A stretch of 64,000 nucleotides of DNA from Bacillota bacterium (GTDB lineage: Bacteria; Bacillota; Clostridia; Acetivibrionales; DTU013): assembly GCA_023411575.1 (NCBI GenBank), contig JAEYOP010000016.1, positions 62,001 to 126,000 on the forward strand. The letters run 5' to 3'. Under the pieces are notes generated by a model, which worked only from the letters and a program-made list of their open reading frames with translations, was not told where the DNA came from and made no database searches. Positions 23,128-32,371 of the stretch are shown one piece after another. Positions within the stretch are counted from its first letter, which is position 1. Each line of letters starts with the position of its first letter. The translations under genes were made by a program, and so were the position numbers.

Positions 23128-25470
23128 TTACTGCTTCAAATCAAAGGCATGCTTCACTGCCCAAATGGCCGTGGCCCGCATGTAATACGGCGACCTGACC
23201 CCTGTCAGGCCCGTTTGCCAGGCTTCCGGGGTTCTGAACCAAAGCTGGCCGGAGTTCCAGATGGTATCATACAGGCTTCTGCCTACTTCATCCGCCTCAT
23301 CGGTCATCCCCTGCTGCACCATTCCAGCTACGACGCCCCAGTTGGTGCCCACCCAACACTCGGAGGACTGGCTGCTGTCCGTGTCGATTTCGCCGGAAGG
23401 CAGCATTACGTTAACTATGCCATGGGTTCCCCCATCAAACTTCTTAAAGTTATAATCAAATAGTTTGGAGAAGGAACCCGCCGCATTGCTGTCGGGAACA
23501 ATCCCCGGCAGGCCGCAGGCTACCGAATACCACTGCCCGCAAAGCTGGTCGCTCATGATCCGGGACGGATTTTCGCTTCCCGTGTCAATGTTGTAGTAGC
23601 TGCCGTTCCACAGTTTGGTTTCATAAGTCTTTTGTCCTTTGTCCAGCCAGTCTTTATAAACAGCCGCCCGCTTTTCGTCCCCTACGGCCTTCGCCATTTC
23701 ACCGGCGGCCTCGCAGGCTGCGAGGAACAAACCGCCGCAGTAAGCGGTATCCCCTTTCAGAGACATATTGTCATAGGTCTGGTCGATCCCGCTGCTGTCC
23801 GGCAGGCCATCGCCGTTGGCGTCCTGGCTTCCGACCTTCTCCATGGCCGTTTGCACGGGGAGCCGGCAGTAATTCAGGAATTCGGTATCCTTTTTCCCTG
23901 TGAGGGCCCAATCCCTGTAAACCATCAGCACCAGCTTGGAATTCAGGTCCTTCCAGTTCCTTGAATCCCTGTAGTTGTAAGCGTTCCAGAGCTGGAACGG
24001 CCTACCGTACTGGCCGAAATCATGAGCTGTCGTCCCCAGGGCCTTCGGCCGGTCCTCCCTTGTGTTATAAACACTGTCGCAGAACTGCTTCACACACTGC
24101 TTTTCAATCTCGGGCCAAAGCTCCAGCAAGGCCCACGATCCGTAAAACCGCACGTCGGAGGTCCCATAATACGGGAAATCATAGCATTCCAGCGAGCCGA
24201 ACATATCCTCCTCCGGGTCGTCGAGCTGGCCGGAAGCCGCTCCGGCCTCCCACACCGTGCCTCCGGCGAAATAGTAGTAAAGCTCGTTGAACAGCATCGT
24301 TTTCAGCCACCCCGGATACGTTGCATTGTCCAGAATTCCTTTCTGCCAGGTGTCGATAAGGCCCTCCCACGCTTTTGCATTGGCCAGCGCCTCCCGGGCC
24401 ATGTTCCAGGAATTCGTGCCCGTTCTGCCAAAATACCTTGTATATTCCCTGTACCAGTCATTGTCCTTGAAGCTCTCGACAACAGGCATATCCCACGACA
24501 AAACCATTGGAAAGCCCAGCACCTGCCCGGGTCCGAGGGTTGCGGTCACACAAACCGCCCCTGTGGAGTCTTCGCCCGTCCTGTTGTTCAGACTGCCGTC
24601 CTCCGCTAAATCGGCGCTTATCTCGTTGACGTCTGCTGAAGACGCATACGTTATTTTAACGCCTTTTACTTTTTCGCACCCCAGGCTGAATTCACAGCCG
24701 TACCTGTCCGGCGGCTCGCCGTCCGCGGCGTTCAGGAGCCGGATGCCCGCGAATTTTTCGCCGCTGCCGCCGGCCGGGACCACCGCCATTCCGCCGAAGT
24801 CATTCTCCCAGGTCAGCATTATGGACACATCGCATTTGGTATCCGTCGGGTTCGTGATTTGCCAATAATATATTGCCACCGGATAGCTGCTCCGCTGATA
24901 ATCCCCGGGAATGACCGGGCTGAATTGGGTAACCTTCGCCTTGCAGATGAATTTGCCCCCATAATAATCGACCCAGGATTTCGGAAAAAGAGAATAGTAT
25001 CTGGCCTGATCCGGCCCGGTCGAAGCGGCGTCCAGCCTGCATACTTCGGCTTCCTGCCCGTGAGGCTTCTGGTACAGGTAGAAGCCGCAGTTTTCATCGA
25101 TGTCCATCTCATTTTTGCCGATTTTAAGCCTGCCGTCATAGAAATTGCCGTCATACCGCCATGTAATCGAGCCGGCACCCAGCCCACCCACCGGCGCGCC
25201 GTCGATATAGCTTTCCGTTCCAGCCTGCACAGTATCGGCATTCGCCAGCGTTCCGTCCACATTCGCCTGCGACTCCGCCGCAAACTCCGTTCCGGCACTG
25301 ATATCGCGGCTCCAGGCCTCGGAGGGAATCTGCACAGGCGCAGCCGTTTCAGGAGATGCTTCCATTAAAAACAGGTATGCTGCAACCAATACCGCAAAGA
25401 TTACAATAAGCCCAATTGCGGATAAACGCATCCGTTTCGACTTTAGCAGTAGCTTAATATTCAAATTCAT
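23128..25470 (-). CDS. Membrane-anchored GH116-type glycoside hydrolase
   Basis: 780 residues from ATG 25470, after AGGAGTCTTT. One membrane helix (about 13-35) anchors the enzyme. The N-terminal beta domain starts with GAPVGGLGAGSITWRYDG, as in GH116 (bile-acid beta-glucosidase/glucosylceramidase group). The catalytic (alpha/alpha)6 domain has the nucleophile Glu396 in LFNELYYYFAGGTVW and the likely acid/base Asp567 in GIDQTYDNM, with AYCGGLFLAACEA following. It probably releases beta-linked glucose or xylose from substrates outside the cell. It is adjacent to, but divergent from, the unknown gene at 25638. Confidence 0.88.
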   Translation of the reverse strand: MNLNIKLLLKSKRMRLSAIGLIVIFAVLVAAYLFLMEASPETAAPVQIPSEAWSRDISAGTEFAAESQANVDGTLANADTVQAGTESYIDGAPVGGLGAGSITWRYDGNFYDGRLKIGKNEMDIDENCGFYLYQKPHGQEAEVCRLDAASTGPDQARYYSLFPKSWVDYYGGKFICKAKVTQFSPVIPGDYQRSSYPVAIYYWQITNPTDTKCDVSIMLTWENDFGGMAVVPAGGSGEKFAGIRLLNAADGEPPDRYGCEFSLGCEKVKGVKITYASSADVNEISADLAEDGSLNNRTGEDSTGAVCVTATLGPGQVLGFPMVLSWDMPVVESFKDNDWYREYTRYFGRTGTNSWNMAREALANAKAWEGLIDTWQKGILDNATYPGWLKTMLFNELYYYFAGGTVWEAGAASGQLDDPEEDMFGSLECYDFPYYGTSDVRFYGSWALLELWPEIEKQCVKQFCDSVYNTREDRPKALGTTAHDFGQYGRPFQLWNAYNYRDSRNWKDLNSKLVLMVYRDWALTGKKDTEFLNYCRLPVQTAMEKVGSQDANGDGLPDSSGIDQTYDNMSLKGDTAYCGGLFLAACEAAGEMAKAVGDEKRAAVYKDWLDKGQKTYETKLWNGSYYNIDTGSENPSRIMSDQLCGQWYSVACGLPGIVPDSNAAGSFSKLFDYNFKKFDGGTHGIVNVMLPSGEIDTDSSQSSECWVGTNWGVVAGMVQQGMTDEADEVGRSLYDTIWNSGQLWFRTPEAWQTGLTGVRSPYYMRATAIWAVKHAFDLKQ

Positions 25471-25637
25471 AAAGACTCCTGGTGAAAAAAGTATAAAACC
25501 AGACAAACAGACCTGAATCTATTGTATACTTAATTTCATATTTCTGCCATAATAACTGTACATGGTTGCTGTAAAATTCAAAAAATAGTAAAATGGAAAA
25601 AAGAAAATCCCGCATGCAAATGCAATGGCGAGGAACT

Positions 25638-26930
25638 ATGAACAGCAGTAATATAACCTTTGGGAAGCTGTTGCAGATAATATTCCGCTACCTCAACGAA
25701 TCTCCCAAAGTGCTTGCCGAGTTTTATATAGACCGGGACAGGACCCTTGTTTACAAATGGCTGCGGCACAAAGGGCTTCCGTCCAAAAAGCTGATTCCGG
25801 GGATCATCCGGTTTGTCACGGAAAAATCCAGCGAATCCGAGCGGCAGCTGATTTCCGATGAAATCCGGGCCCTCGTGGCCAATTCCGGCCTGTGCGACGC
25901 CATCAAAAGCAGCATCCTGTCCATAACGGATTTCCGGAGGCTGCTGGAAGAGGCGATCCGCCTTTCCATTACGGGGTCGAATGCCATGAGGGAAGGCAGA
26001 AGCATCCGGGCCGGGTCCGATGTGTCTTGCGGGTCCGATGTGCCTTGCGAGCTCAAACATGAAGCTCCGGCGGACGGCAGCCCGTTTATGGATACCGGCA
26101 GCGCGAGGGAAACCGCCGGCGGTTCAAATAATGGCGCCTGTATTGCCGAACAGGACAGCGCCGCAGTCCTGCCGCAAATTTCAACAGACGCGTCGCTCCT
26201 TGCTGCTAATTCTTCGGTCGCCGCAGGAACCAGCTCCAAATACACGGTTTCCGCCGGAAACATCCTATACGCATTATTAGCCGCACTCACGGGAGGGCTC
26301 CTCTGGAATCTGCTTAATACGGTTCTCGGGCTCCGGATCTATATGGGCGGCTCCGGGAACGAACCAACAGGCTTTCTTTCGTTCCTATGGGGCATTACGG
26401 TATCCTTCCCGGTGATCCTGTTTGCCCTTTTCTCGCTAAAAAGCGGGAATATCCGGCAAACGGCCAGACAGCCGTCAAAGGCAGGCCTTTACCGGACCGG
26501 TATGATACCGGTTTATACCATCGTCGGCGGACTGACGGGCTTGCTCTTTTACAATTCCTCGATCCGTACCCTTATCCAATCCGGCAATCTGGGGTACGAA
26601 ATCCAGGAGAGCCTCATAGCCCTGGCCTTCGCCTCCATTGTCTCCCTTCCCCCGTATCTGGCCGTTCTGCTGGTTTACCGCGTCCCCGTCCAAAAGAGGC
26701 TGCTCCTGCCGTCCTTCCTCCTTCCGGTCGTATTGACCGGACTGGCCGTGGCCTCGACCTTCGTAGTCCATGCCCCGGTCCATGAAATCAATCAGTTTCG
26801 TGGGTTTATTGCGGGATTCTCACTGCGGTTGTCCATGTATATTGTGCTCCGTCTGATTCTCGCAGAAGCCCTCCTGAAGCGGGCAGACAGCCCATCTCCA
26901 GTGGAGAACGGCACGATTCCCGCTATTTGA
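25638..26930 (+). CDS. Unknown protein: cytoplasmic HTH-like N-terminus and C-terminal membrane domain
   Basis: 430 residues from ATG 25638 (RBS CGAGGAAC). I do not recognise a family. Residues about 5-45 (FGKLLQIIFRYLNESPKVLAEFYIDRDRTLVYKWLRHKG) look like an HTH that recognises DNA or a partner. A low-complexity Ser/Ala/Asp-rich linker (about 115-210) leads to six or seven hydrophobic segments (from about 215 to 420). The layout resembles one-component membrane regulators. It is divergent from the GH116 gene and convergent, with an 8-base overlap, to the secreted protein gene downstream, so it could regulate either. Confidence 0.6.
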   Translation: MNSSNITFGKLLQIIFRYLNESPKVLAEFYIDRDRTLVYKWLRHKGLPSKKLIPGIIRFVTEKSSESERQLISDEIRALVANSGLCDAIKSSILSITDFRRLLEEAIRLSITGSNAMREGRSIRAGSDVSCGSDVPCELKHEAPADGSPFMDTGSARETAGGSNNGACIAEQDSAAVLPQISTDASLLAANSSVAAGTSSKYTVSAGNILYALLAALTGGLLWNLLNTVLGLRIYMGGSGNEPTGFLSFLWGITVSFPVILFALFSLKSGNIRQTARQPSKAGLYRTGMIPVYTIVGGLTGLLFYNSSIRTLIQSGNLGYEIQESLIALAFASIVSLPPYLAVLLVYRVPVQKRLLLPSFLLPVVLTGLAVASTFVVHAPVHEINQFRGFIAGFSLRLSMYIVLRLILAEALLKRADSPSPVENGTIPAI

Positions 26931-28227
26931 CCCTTTCCGTATAAAAATTATAGCATTGCTTTCCGTAATCAATTCCGTAATATACGACTTTTTCGTTCTT
27001 CCGCATGAGCATTTTGTCAATGCCCGCGCTGACGGGTATTCTTTGCAGGTGCCACACTCCGTCCTTTTTCAGGATCACATGGGTGCCGGCGCCGTAAAAA
27101 TGCTTGTTTCCGGCTTTATCGATGCTCATTGCGTACAAGGACGGAAGAAGGACGTTCAAGCTCGCTTTCTTTTTCAACAGCTCCATAAAGTTGAAATACG
27201 TATCAAAGGTAACCTTATTCTGTACGGTGATCCTGCCCAGGAATACATTGGGCATGCTGTTGGATTCGCCCTGGTTGCTGATCAATAGCTGAAGATTGCC
27301 CTCCGCGTCTGCGATTACTCCTCCGAGGAAGGGCTTGTGCAGCTCCTTTGCAAGCACATACGGTCCCTCCCAGGTCTTCCCGTTGTCCTTTGAAATGCTG
27401 TGCAGATACTTGGATATCGTAATCTTGCCCGCCCTGGAGTCCGCCATCCTGTCGTAGCTGCAGCAGAACAGGTGAATAATGCCCTTCGGATCGACAAAAA
27501 CATCGAAGCCCGTCAAAGCATTTCCTATCCCCTTCACCATGGAGTCCTCCAGCATAACATCGTCCTTGTTGTATTCCTTGGTAATCTGGCTTCCATCGTA
27601 AAACCACCCTTTGACCTTCTGGTAGCAGAACAAATGCAGTTTCCCCTGCTTGTCAAAGAAGGCCTTGAATTCGCTTACATGGGTGGCGGTCTCGTCAAAC
27701 CGGGCCAGCAGGGATTCGAAGGGATCGGCCCCAGTCTTTTTTTCCGCCTTGTATTGCTCCAGCACCTCTTCCCGGGTTTCGCTCCATTTCCCGTTGGCAA
27801 GCCGGCTCATATGAAAATCGGAGGGGTCCTGCATCCATAATGCGCAGAGCTTGCCCTCCGGCGACAGCATCAGATGAAAATCGCTGATGTACTGGCCCGT
27901 AAGGTTTTTACTTTCACTTATCGTGTCCGCGTTCGACCACTTGCCGTTCGCCCCCAGAGATCCATGGCAAAGGCTTCCCTTCTCGTCCAGGTACACGGCA
28001 TGAAGAATCCCGCCGGAATCCTCCAGCATTTCGATCCTCGGCTGCCTGTCCTGGGGGATGCCTGCCATTTTGACGGTATCGACCTGAATTTCGGAAACCT
28101 TATTCGGAAAAGTCCCGACCGAAACGCCAAACCCCTGAAATCCGCCTGTTAGAAAGACAAACAGGACAACTAAAAAGAAAGTGCCCGCCATCCTACCCTT
28201 TTTTGTTTCAAGCCTGCCCACCTGCAT
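26923..28227 (-). CDS. Secreted protein with BNR/propeller-like repeats
   Basis: 434 residues. ATG 28227 lies after AAGAGGAGG; upstream ATG/TTG codons lack a site. A signal peptide or anchor helix (GTFFLVVLFVFLTGG, about 15-32) is followed by repeats of about 60 residues containing G.L.A.Y.DEKGSL / G.L.LF.. / SKDNGKTWEGPYVLA (Asp-box-like), as in sialidase-type beta-propellers. I see no sialidase catalytic residues I would trust, so no enzyme activity is assigned. It overlaps the 3' end of the HTH-membrane gene by 8 bases. Confidence 0.6.
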   Translation of the reverse strand: MQVGRLETKKGRMAGTFFLVVLFVFLTGGFQGFGVSVGTFPNKVSEIQVDTVKMAGIPQDRQPRIEMLEDSGGILHAVYLDEKGSLCHGSLGANGKWSNADTISESKNLTGQYISDFHLMLSPEGKLCALWMQDPSDFHMSRLANGKWSETREEVLEQYKAEKKTGADPFESLLARFDETATHVSEFKAFFDKQGKLHLFCYQKVKGWFYDGSQITKEYNKDDVMLEDSMVKGIGNALTGFDVFVDPKGIIHLFCCSYDRMADSRAGKITISKYLHSISKDNGKTWEGPYVLAKELHKPFLGGVIADAEGNLQLLISNQGESNSMPNVFLGRITVQNKVTFDTYFNFMELLKKKASLNVLLPSLYAMSIDKAGNKHFYGAGTHVILKKDGVWHLQRIPVSAGIDKMLMRKNEKVVYYGIDYGKQCYNFYTERVK

Positions 28228-28320
28228 GTTTACAACAACCTCCTCTTTCAACAAGGTTTTCATCCAGGTTAAGCTTACTCTTCTTTCCGGCGGGATTGGT
28301 GGAATAAGTGTGGAATTTTA

Positions 28321-29061
28321 CTATAATTCTGCAAAAATGATCGGCTTGCCGGTCCCAATCCCGCTTTTCCTTTTCATCGTGCGGATCAGGTCCTTCGTTT
28401 CCTTTCCAACCTGGTTGGATTCGATGATTTTCTGAAGTGTTTTGTTATAAGTAAAATCGTCCAGGGAATTGTGCCGCAGGTAGGACATCGTCTCCTCCGG
28501 AAAGGCGGCAAAGCACATGGAAACCGCCCAGGCCACGGCCATTTTGACATAATACCCGTCATGCCTGATCCCGTCCATGATCCGGAGCACCTCGCCGATA
28601 TGGCTTTCATCTATATAGTGGATCAGGAGCATGACAACGCAGAACCGGATCTCATACTCCCTGTCGGATGAAAGATAAGGCTTCAGAAATTCCCACACAA
28701 GCTCCTTATTTTCCCTCGCGAGCTTCAGGCTGATGCAAAAGCTATCACAGACGGACCAGTTGCCGATTTTAGGAACAAACGCCGCAACCAGCCGCAGCTT
28801 CTCCTCCACATCGGTATCTGCATATGCGGTCACCATACCTTTCAGCATGATCTCCTCGAAATACTCCTCCCCGCCCGCTTCCAGGAAGGTCCGCCAGTCG
28901 CCCTTCGCAATGTCCTTTGCCAATTTGTGAAGCAGCGGCATGCGGACGCCCAAAATATTTCCGACATTGGGAAGCAACCCGGAATTGAATTTCCGATACT
29001 CCTCGTCGGCGCTCTCCTGAAGCTTCTTCCTGATCCATTGATCCACTTTTGCCCTCCGCAT
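28321..29061 (-). CDS. AlkD-type DNA alkylation repair protein
   Basis: 246 residues made of HEAT-like helical repeats (for example EEYRKFNSGLLPNVGNILGVR at about 20-40, PKIGNWSVCDSFC near 100, HYIDESHIGEVLRIM near 165). This is the alkD family (Pfam DNA_alkylation), which excises positively charged alkylated bases without flipping them. Thirty-two bases upstream is the endonuclease IV gene, so base removal and AP-site incision would be made together. Confidence 0.88.
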   Translation of the reverse strand: MRRAKVDQWIRKKLQESADEEYRKFNSGLLPNVGNILGVRMPLLHKLAKDIAKGDWRTFLEAGGEEYFEEIMLKGMVTAYADTDVEEKLRLVAAFVPKIGNWSVCDSFCISLKLARENKELVWEFLKPYLSSDREYEIRFCVVMLLIHYIDESHIGEVLRIMDGIRHDGYYVKMAVAWAVSMCFAAFPEETMSYLRHNSLDDFTYNKTLQKIIESNQVGKETKDLIRTMKRKSGIGTGKPIIFAEL

Positions 29062-29093
29062 ATGAAATACTATCGGAGACGTCCCCCGAATGC

Positions 29094-29927
29094 TTACTCC
29101 GAATACATGCTCCGCAAAATCCGAATCTCCTCGGCATAGCCGTCCAGCTCGTTTGGCGTCTCCAGAACGAATGGCAAACTGCGCAGGAGCGGGTGGTTGA
29201 TAATATTGACTATCGTCGGAAGCCCCAGGGCCCCCTGGCCGATTTTTTCATGCCTGTCCTTCCGGCTTGCGAACGGGTTCTTGCTGTCGTTCAGATGGAT
29301 GGCCTTGAGCCTTTCCAGCCCGATCACCCGGTCGAATTCGGCGAGGACGCCGTCCAGATCATTTACAATGTCGTACCCTGCGTCGTATACATGGCAGGTA
29401 TCCAGGCAGACACCCAGCTTTTCCTTCATCTCTACCCGGTCGATGATCTGCCGAAGCTGTTCAAAGGTCCCGCCGATTTCGCTTCCTTTGCCGGACATGG
29501 TTTCAAGCAGGATCAGGGTCGTATGCTCCGGTCTCAGAATCTTATTGAGCAGCCCTGCCGTCAGCCCGATCCCGGCCTCAATCCCCTGGCCTACATGACT
29601 GCCGGGGTGAAAGTTGTAGTAATTGTGGGGCGTATATTCCATGCGGAGCAGGTCGTCCGTCATGACCTCCAGCGCAAATTCCTTTGTCCGCTCATCCGCC
29701 GAGCAGGGATTCAGGGTATATGGCGCGTGCGCCACGACCGGCATGAAATGGTTCTCATACGCCAGCCTTACAAACGCCGCGGCATCTTCGGCATCCATTT
29801 CCTTCGCCCTGCCGCCCCTCGGATTGCGGGTAAAGAAGGCAAAGGTATCGGCTCCTATGTCGAGCGCTTCCTTTCCCATGTGCATGTAACCGCTCGATGC
29901 GGACAAATGACAACCTATATGAAGCAT
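29094..29927 (-). CDS. nfo: Deoxyribonuclease IV (AP endonuclease)
   Basis: 277 residues starting MLHIGCHLSASSGYMHMG. Metal-binding features of the endonuclease IV TIM barrel are present: HAPYTLNP near 75, LLETMSGKGSEIG near 145, CLDTCHVYDAGYD near 175 and HLNDSKNPFASRKDRHEKIG near 210. It cuts 5' of abasic sites in base-excision repair. Co-oriented with alkD, in which it is the upstream gene. An extended -10 (TGTTATAAT) lies on the minus strand about 50 bases before the start. Confidence 0.95.
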   Translation of the reverse strand: MLHIGCHLSASSGYMHMGKEALDIGADTFAFFTRNPRGGRAKEMDAEDAAAFVRLAYENHFMPVVAHAPYTLNPCSADERTKEFALEVMTDDLLRMEYTPHNYYNFHPGSHVGQGIEAGIGLTAGLLNKILRPEHTTLILLETMSGKGSEIGGTFEQLRQIIDRVEMKEKLGVCLDTCHVYDAGYDIVNDLDGVLAEFDRVIGLERLKAIHLNDSKNPFASRKDRHEKIGQGALGLPTIVNIINHPLLRSLPFVLETPNELDGYAEEIRILRSMYSE

Positions 29928-29974
29928 AACAGTATTCCTTTCTATAATTGATGCCCTTCCGGATTTATTCTTTT

Positions 29975-29983
29975 ATTATAACA
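29975..29983 (-). promoter_or_regulatory. Extended -10 of the nfo-alkD operon
   Basis: TGTTATAAT on the minus strand, about 50 bases upstream of nfo. No clear -35. Confidence 0.45.
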
Positions 29984-30048
29984 AAATCCAACCCTTTTTG
30001 ATACCATGCCGGACGGATCGTACTACGGACAATTCCGGCAAAATCATC

Positions 30049-30077
30049 TTGATAAACGGCATGAATTGGTGTACTAT
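30049..30077 (+). promoter_or_regulatory. Promoter of the metY-like gene
   Basis: TTGATA (30049-30054), 17-base spacer, TACTAT (30072-30077), followed by a 37-base leader with ribosome site AAGGAGTG. No SAM riboswitch or T-box structure fits in this short leader. Confidence 0.65.
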
Positions 30078-30113
30078 TCTTTATTAATAACGCAGTAATA
30101 AGGAGTGTTTCGA

Positions 30114-31385
30114 ATGAGTGACTGGAAAATAGAGACCAAATGCCTGCAGGAAGGCTACAAACCCGGCAATGGCGAGGTGCGCGTGGTGCCGATCTGCCAG
30201 AGTACGACCTATAGATATGATTCCACCGAACACGTGGCGGAGCTTTTCGACCGGCCTGACAAGGGCCATATTTATTCCCGCATCAGCAATCCTACCGTCG
30301 CAGCCCTGGCGGACAAGGTCACCGCTTTGGAGGGCGGCGTCGGCGCCTTGTGTACTTCCTCCGGCCAGGCGGCCACCTTCATTGCCGTTATGAACATCTG
30401 CGAATGCGGCGACCACATCGTTTCCGCCAGCACGATTTACGGCGGAACCTTCAATCTCCTGAACGTCACCTTCAAAAAAATGGGGATCGAAGTCACCTTT
30501 GTGGACCAGGACGCTTCGGAAGAAGAACTTCAGAAGGCTTTCAGGCCCAATACCAAGATGCTTTTCGGAGAGAGCATCGCCAATCCGAAAATCAGCATCC
30601 TCGATATCGAGAAATTCGCCCGCATCGCCCATAAAAACGGCGTTCCGCTGGTCGTCGACAACACCTTTGCAACGCCGGTCCTGCTCAGGCCCTTCGAATA
30701 CGGAGCCGATATCATCACCCATTCCACGACGAAATATATAGACGGGCATGCTACCAGTGTCGGCGGTATATTGGTCGATTCCGGCAACTTCGACTGGACC
30801 AGCGGCAAGTTCCCGATCCTGACCCAGCCCGACCCGTCCTATCACGGAATTTCCTATACCGAAACCTTCGGTAAGGCGGCTTATATCATGAAAGCCTGCT
30901 ACCAGTACATGAGGGACCTGGGCAACTGCATGAGCCCGATGAATGCATTTCTGACCAACCTCGGGCTGGAAACCCTCCATCTGAGGATGGAGCGCCATTG
31001 CTCCAATGCCGAAAAGGTGGCCGAATACCTGGCAAAGAACGATAAGATCGTTTCGGTCAGTTACCCCACACTGAAAACGGATAAGTACTACGAACTCGCG
31101 CAAAAATACCTGCCCAAAGGCTGCTCCGGCGTTATTTCCTTCCGGATCAAGGGCGGCAGGGAAGCGGCGGTCAAATTCATGGATAAGCTGAAGCTCGCTG
31201 CAATCGTTGTCCACGTTGCGGACATCCGGACTGCGGTACTCCATCCGGCAAGCTCGACGCACCGCCAGTTGACGGATGAGCAGTTGCTCGCGTGCGGAAT
31301 CGAACCGGATATGATCCGGATTTCCATCGGCATCGAGAATATCGATGATATTATAGAAGATATCCGTCAGGCGCTGGAAGCTTAA
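30114..31385 (+). CDS. O-acetylhomoserine sulfhydrylase-type PLP enzyme (Cys/Met metabolism family)
   Basis: 423 residues from ATG 30114. PLP-family marks: VPICQSTTYRYDSTEHVAELF at the N-terminus, YSRISNPTVAALADKVTALEGG, SSGQAATFI around 80, and the Schiff-base lysine in HSTTKYIDGHATSVGG (about 205-220). The C-terminal HPASSTHRQLTDEQLLACGI is usual in MetY and methionine gamma-lyase. Length and motif order favour O-acetylhomoserine aminocarboxypropyltransferase (MetY), which makes homocysteine from sulfide; methionine gamma-lyase cannot be excluded. It is followed by an AEC transporter. Confidence 0.88.
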   Translation: MSDWKIETKCLQEGYKPGNGEVRVVPICQSTTYRYDSTEHVAELFDRPDKGHIYSRISNPTVAALADKVTALEGGVGALCTSSGQAATFIAVMNICECGDHIVSASTIYGGTFNLLNVTFKKMGIEVTFVDQDASEEELQKAFRPNTKMLFGESIANPKISILDIEKFARIAHKNGVPLVVDNTFATPVLLRPFEYGADIITHSTTKYIDGHATSVGGILVDSGNFDWTSGKFPILTQPDPSYHGISYTETFGKAAYIMKACYQYMRDLGNCMSPMNAFLTNLGLETLHLRMERHCSNAEKVAEYLAKNDKIVSVSYPTLKTDKYYELAQKYLPKGCSGVISFRIKGGREAAVKFMDKLKLAAIVVHVADIRTAVLHPASSTHRQLTDEQLLACGIEPDMIRISIGIENIDDIIEDIRQALEA

Positions 31386-31394
31386 CAGCGAGAA

Positions 31395-31423
31395 CGGCCT
31401 GCCGCTCTATCCGCGGCAGGCCG
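31395..31423 (+). promoter_or_regulatory. Intercistronic hairpin
   Basis: CGGCCTGCCG pairs perfectly with CGGCAGGCCG around a 9-base loop, between metY and the transporter gene. There is no T-run, so it may lower read-through or protect the upstream message. Confidence 0.5.
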
Positions 31424-31445
31424 ACCTATTTGGGAGGAACCGCCG

Positions 31446-32369
31446 TTGTCAACGTTTATTTACATCTTAGTCAACATCATACTACCGATCTTCCTGCTGG
31501 TGGGCGCCGGCTTCATCACCCAGAAGATCTTCCGGATGGATACGAGAACCTTCACGCGTTTAAACATATATGTCTTCATCCCGGCCCTGTTATTCATGAA
31601 AATATATGAGGCCAAGGTAACGATGGCCTTCGTCGGAACCGTTGTCACTTATGTCGTGGCGGTTCAAGCCATAATGCTGATTCTTGCGGAGGTCCTTTCG
31701 AGAATCCTCAGGCACCCCCGCGGCATAAAAAAGGCATTCAGCAATTCCCTCCTGTTCTTCAACAGCGGGAACTACGGACTGCCCCTCGTCGATCTTGTAT
31801 TCCCGGGAAGTGCTTTGGCCGCTACCTCCCAGATTTTCGTCATGCTGACCCAGAATATTACCACCAGCACCTTCGGCGTGTTTCAGGCAAGCTCGGGGAA
31901 GTCCTCCTACAGACAGGCTCTGAAAAACGTGCTCCTGATGCCTTCCGTTTACGTCCTGGCCGTGGTAGCCGTCGTCAAGGTAACCGGCTGCATCGTGCCC
32001 GAACCGATTCTAATCCCTTTGCGCTACCTGTCCTCCGGTTTTATAGCGATCGCACTGTTGACGCTCGGCGTGCAGCTTGCGGAGGTCACCACAAAGCTGA
32101 ACCTGAAGGCCGTTATGCTCTCCTCCAGCATCCGGTTGGTCCTGTCCCCGCTTTTAGGCCTTGCGCTGGTCCTGCTGCTGGGGGTGCAGGGCGACCTGGC
32201 AAAAGCGTTGATCATCGGCGTAGCCACGCCGACCGCGATCAACACGGCCATCCTGGCCAGGGAATTCGACAACGAGCCGGAATATGCGGCTCAGAATGTG
32301 TTCATGTCCACGCTTCTGAGCCCGATCACCTTATCGGTTATCATATTCCTGATGAACAAATACATGTAA
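31446..32369 (+). CDS. AEC-family transporter (auxin-efflux-carrier type permease)
   Basis: 307 residues from TTG 31446 after GGGAGGAACC. About ten hydrophobic helices; the family marks are NIILPIFLLVGAGF at the start, FNSGNYGLPL near 105 (the conserved crossover Asn/Pro) and ATPTAINTAILAREFDN near 265. Members move organic acids such as malonate or malate, or unknown substrates. Its place behind metY hints at export or uptake of a sulfur or amino-acid metabolite, which is inference. Confidence 0.87.
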   Translation: MSTFIYILVNIILPIFLLVGAGFITQKIFRMDTRTFTRLNIYVFIPALLFMKIYEAKVTMAFVGTVVTYVVAVQAIMLILAEVLSRILRHPRGIKKAFSNSLLFFNSGNYGLPLVDLVFPGSALAATSQIFVMLTQNITTSTFGVFQASSGKSSYRQALKNVLLMPSVYVLAVVAVVKVTGCIVPEPILIPLRYLSSGFIAIALLTLGVQLAEVTTKLNLKAVMLSSSIRLVLSPLLGLALVLLLGVQGDLAKALIIGVATPTAINTAILAREFDNEPEYAAQNVFMSTLLSPITLSVIIFLMNKYM

Positions 32370-32371
32370 TT

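Noticed and set aside
24022..24868. Long plus-strand frames of 190-195 codons opposite the GH116 gene
   Set aside because: Mirror frames of a high-GC3 gene with clear catalytic motifs on the minus strand.
29940..30113. Possible SAM riboswitch or T-box before metY
   Set aside because: The leader from the predicted promoter is only about 37 bases and shows no conserved core of either element.
30084..31262. 392-codon minus-strand frame opposite metY
   Set aside because: Fully antisense to a gene with all PLP-enzyme motifs; composition is that of a shadow frame.
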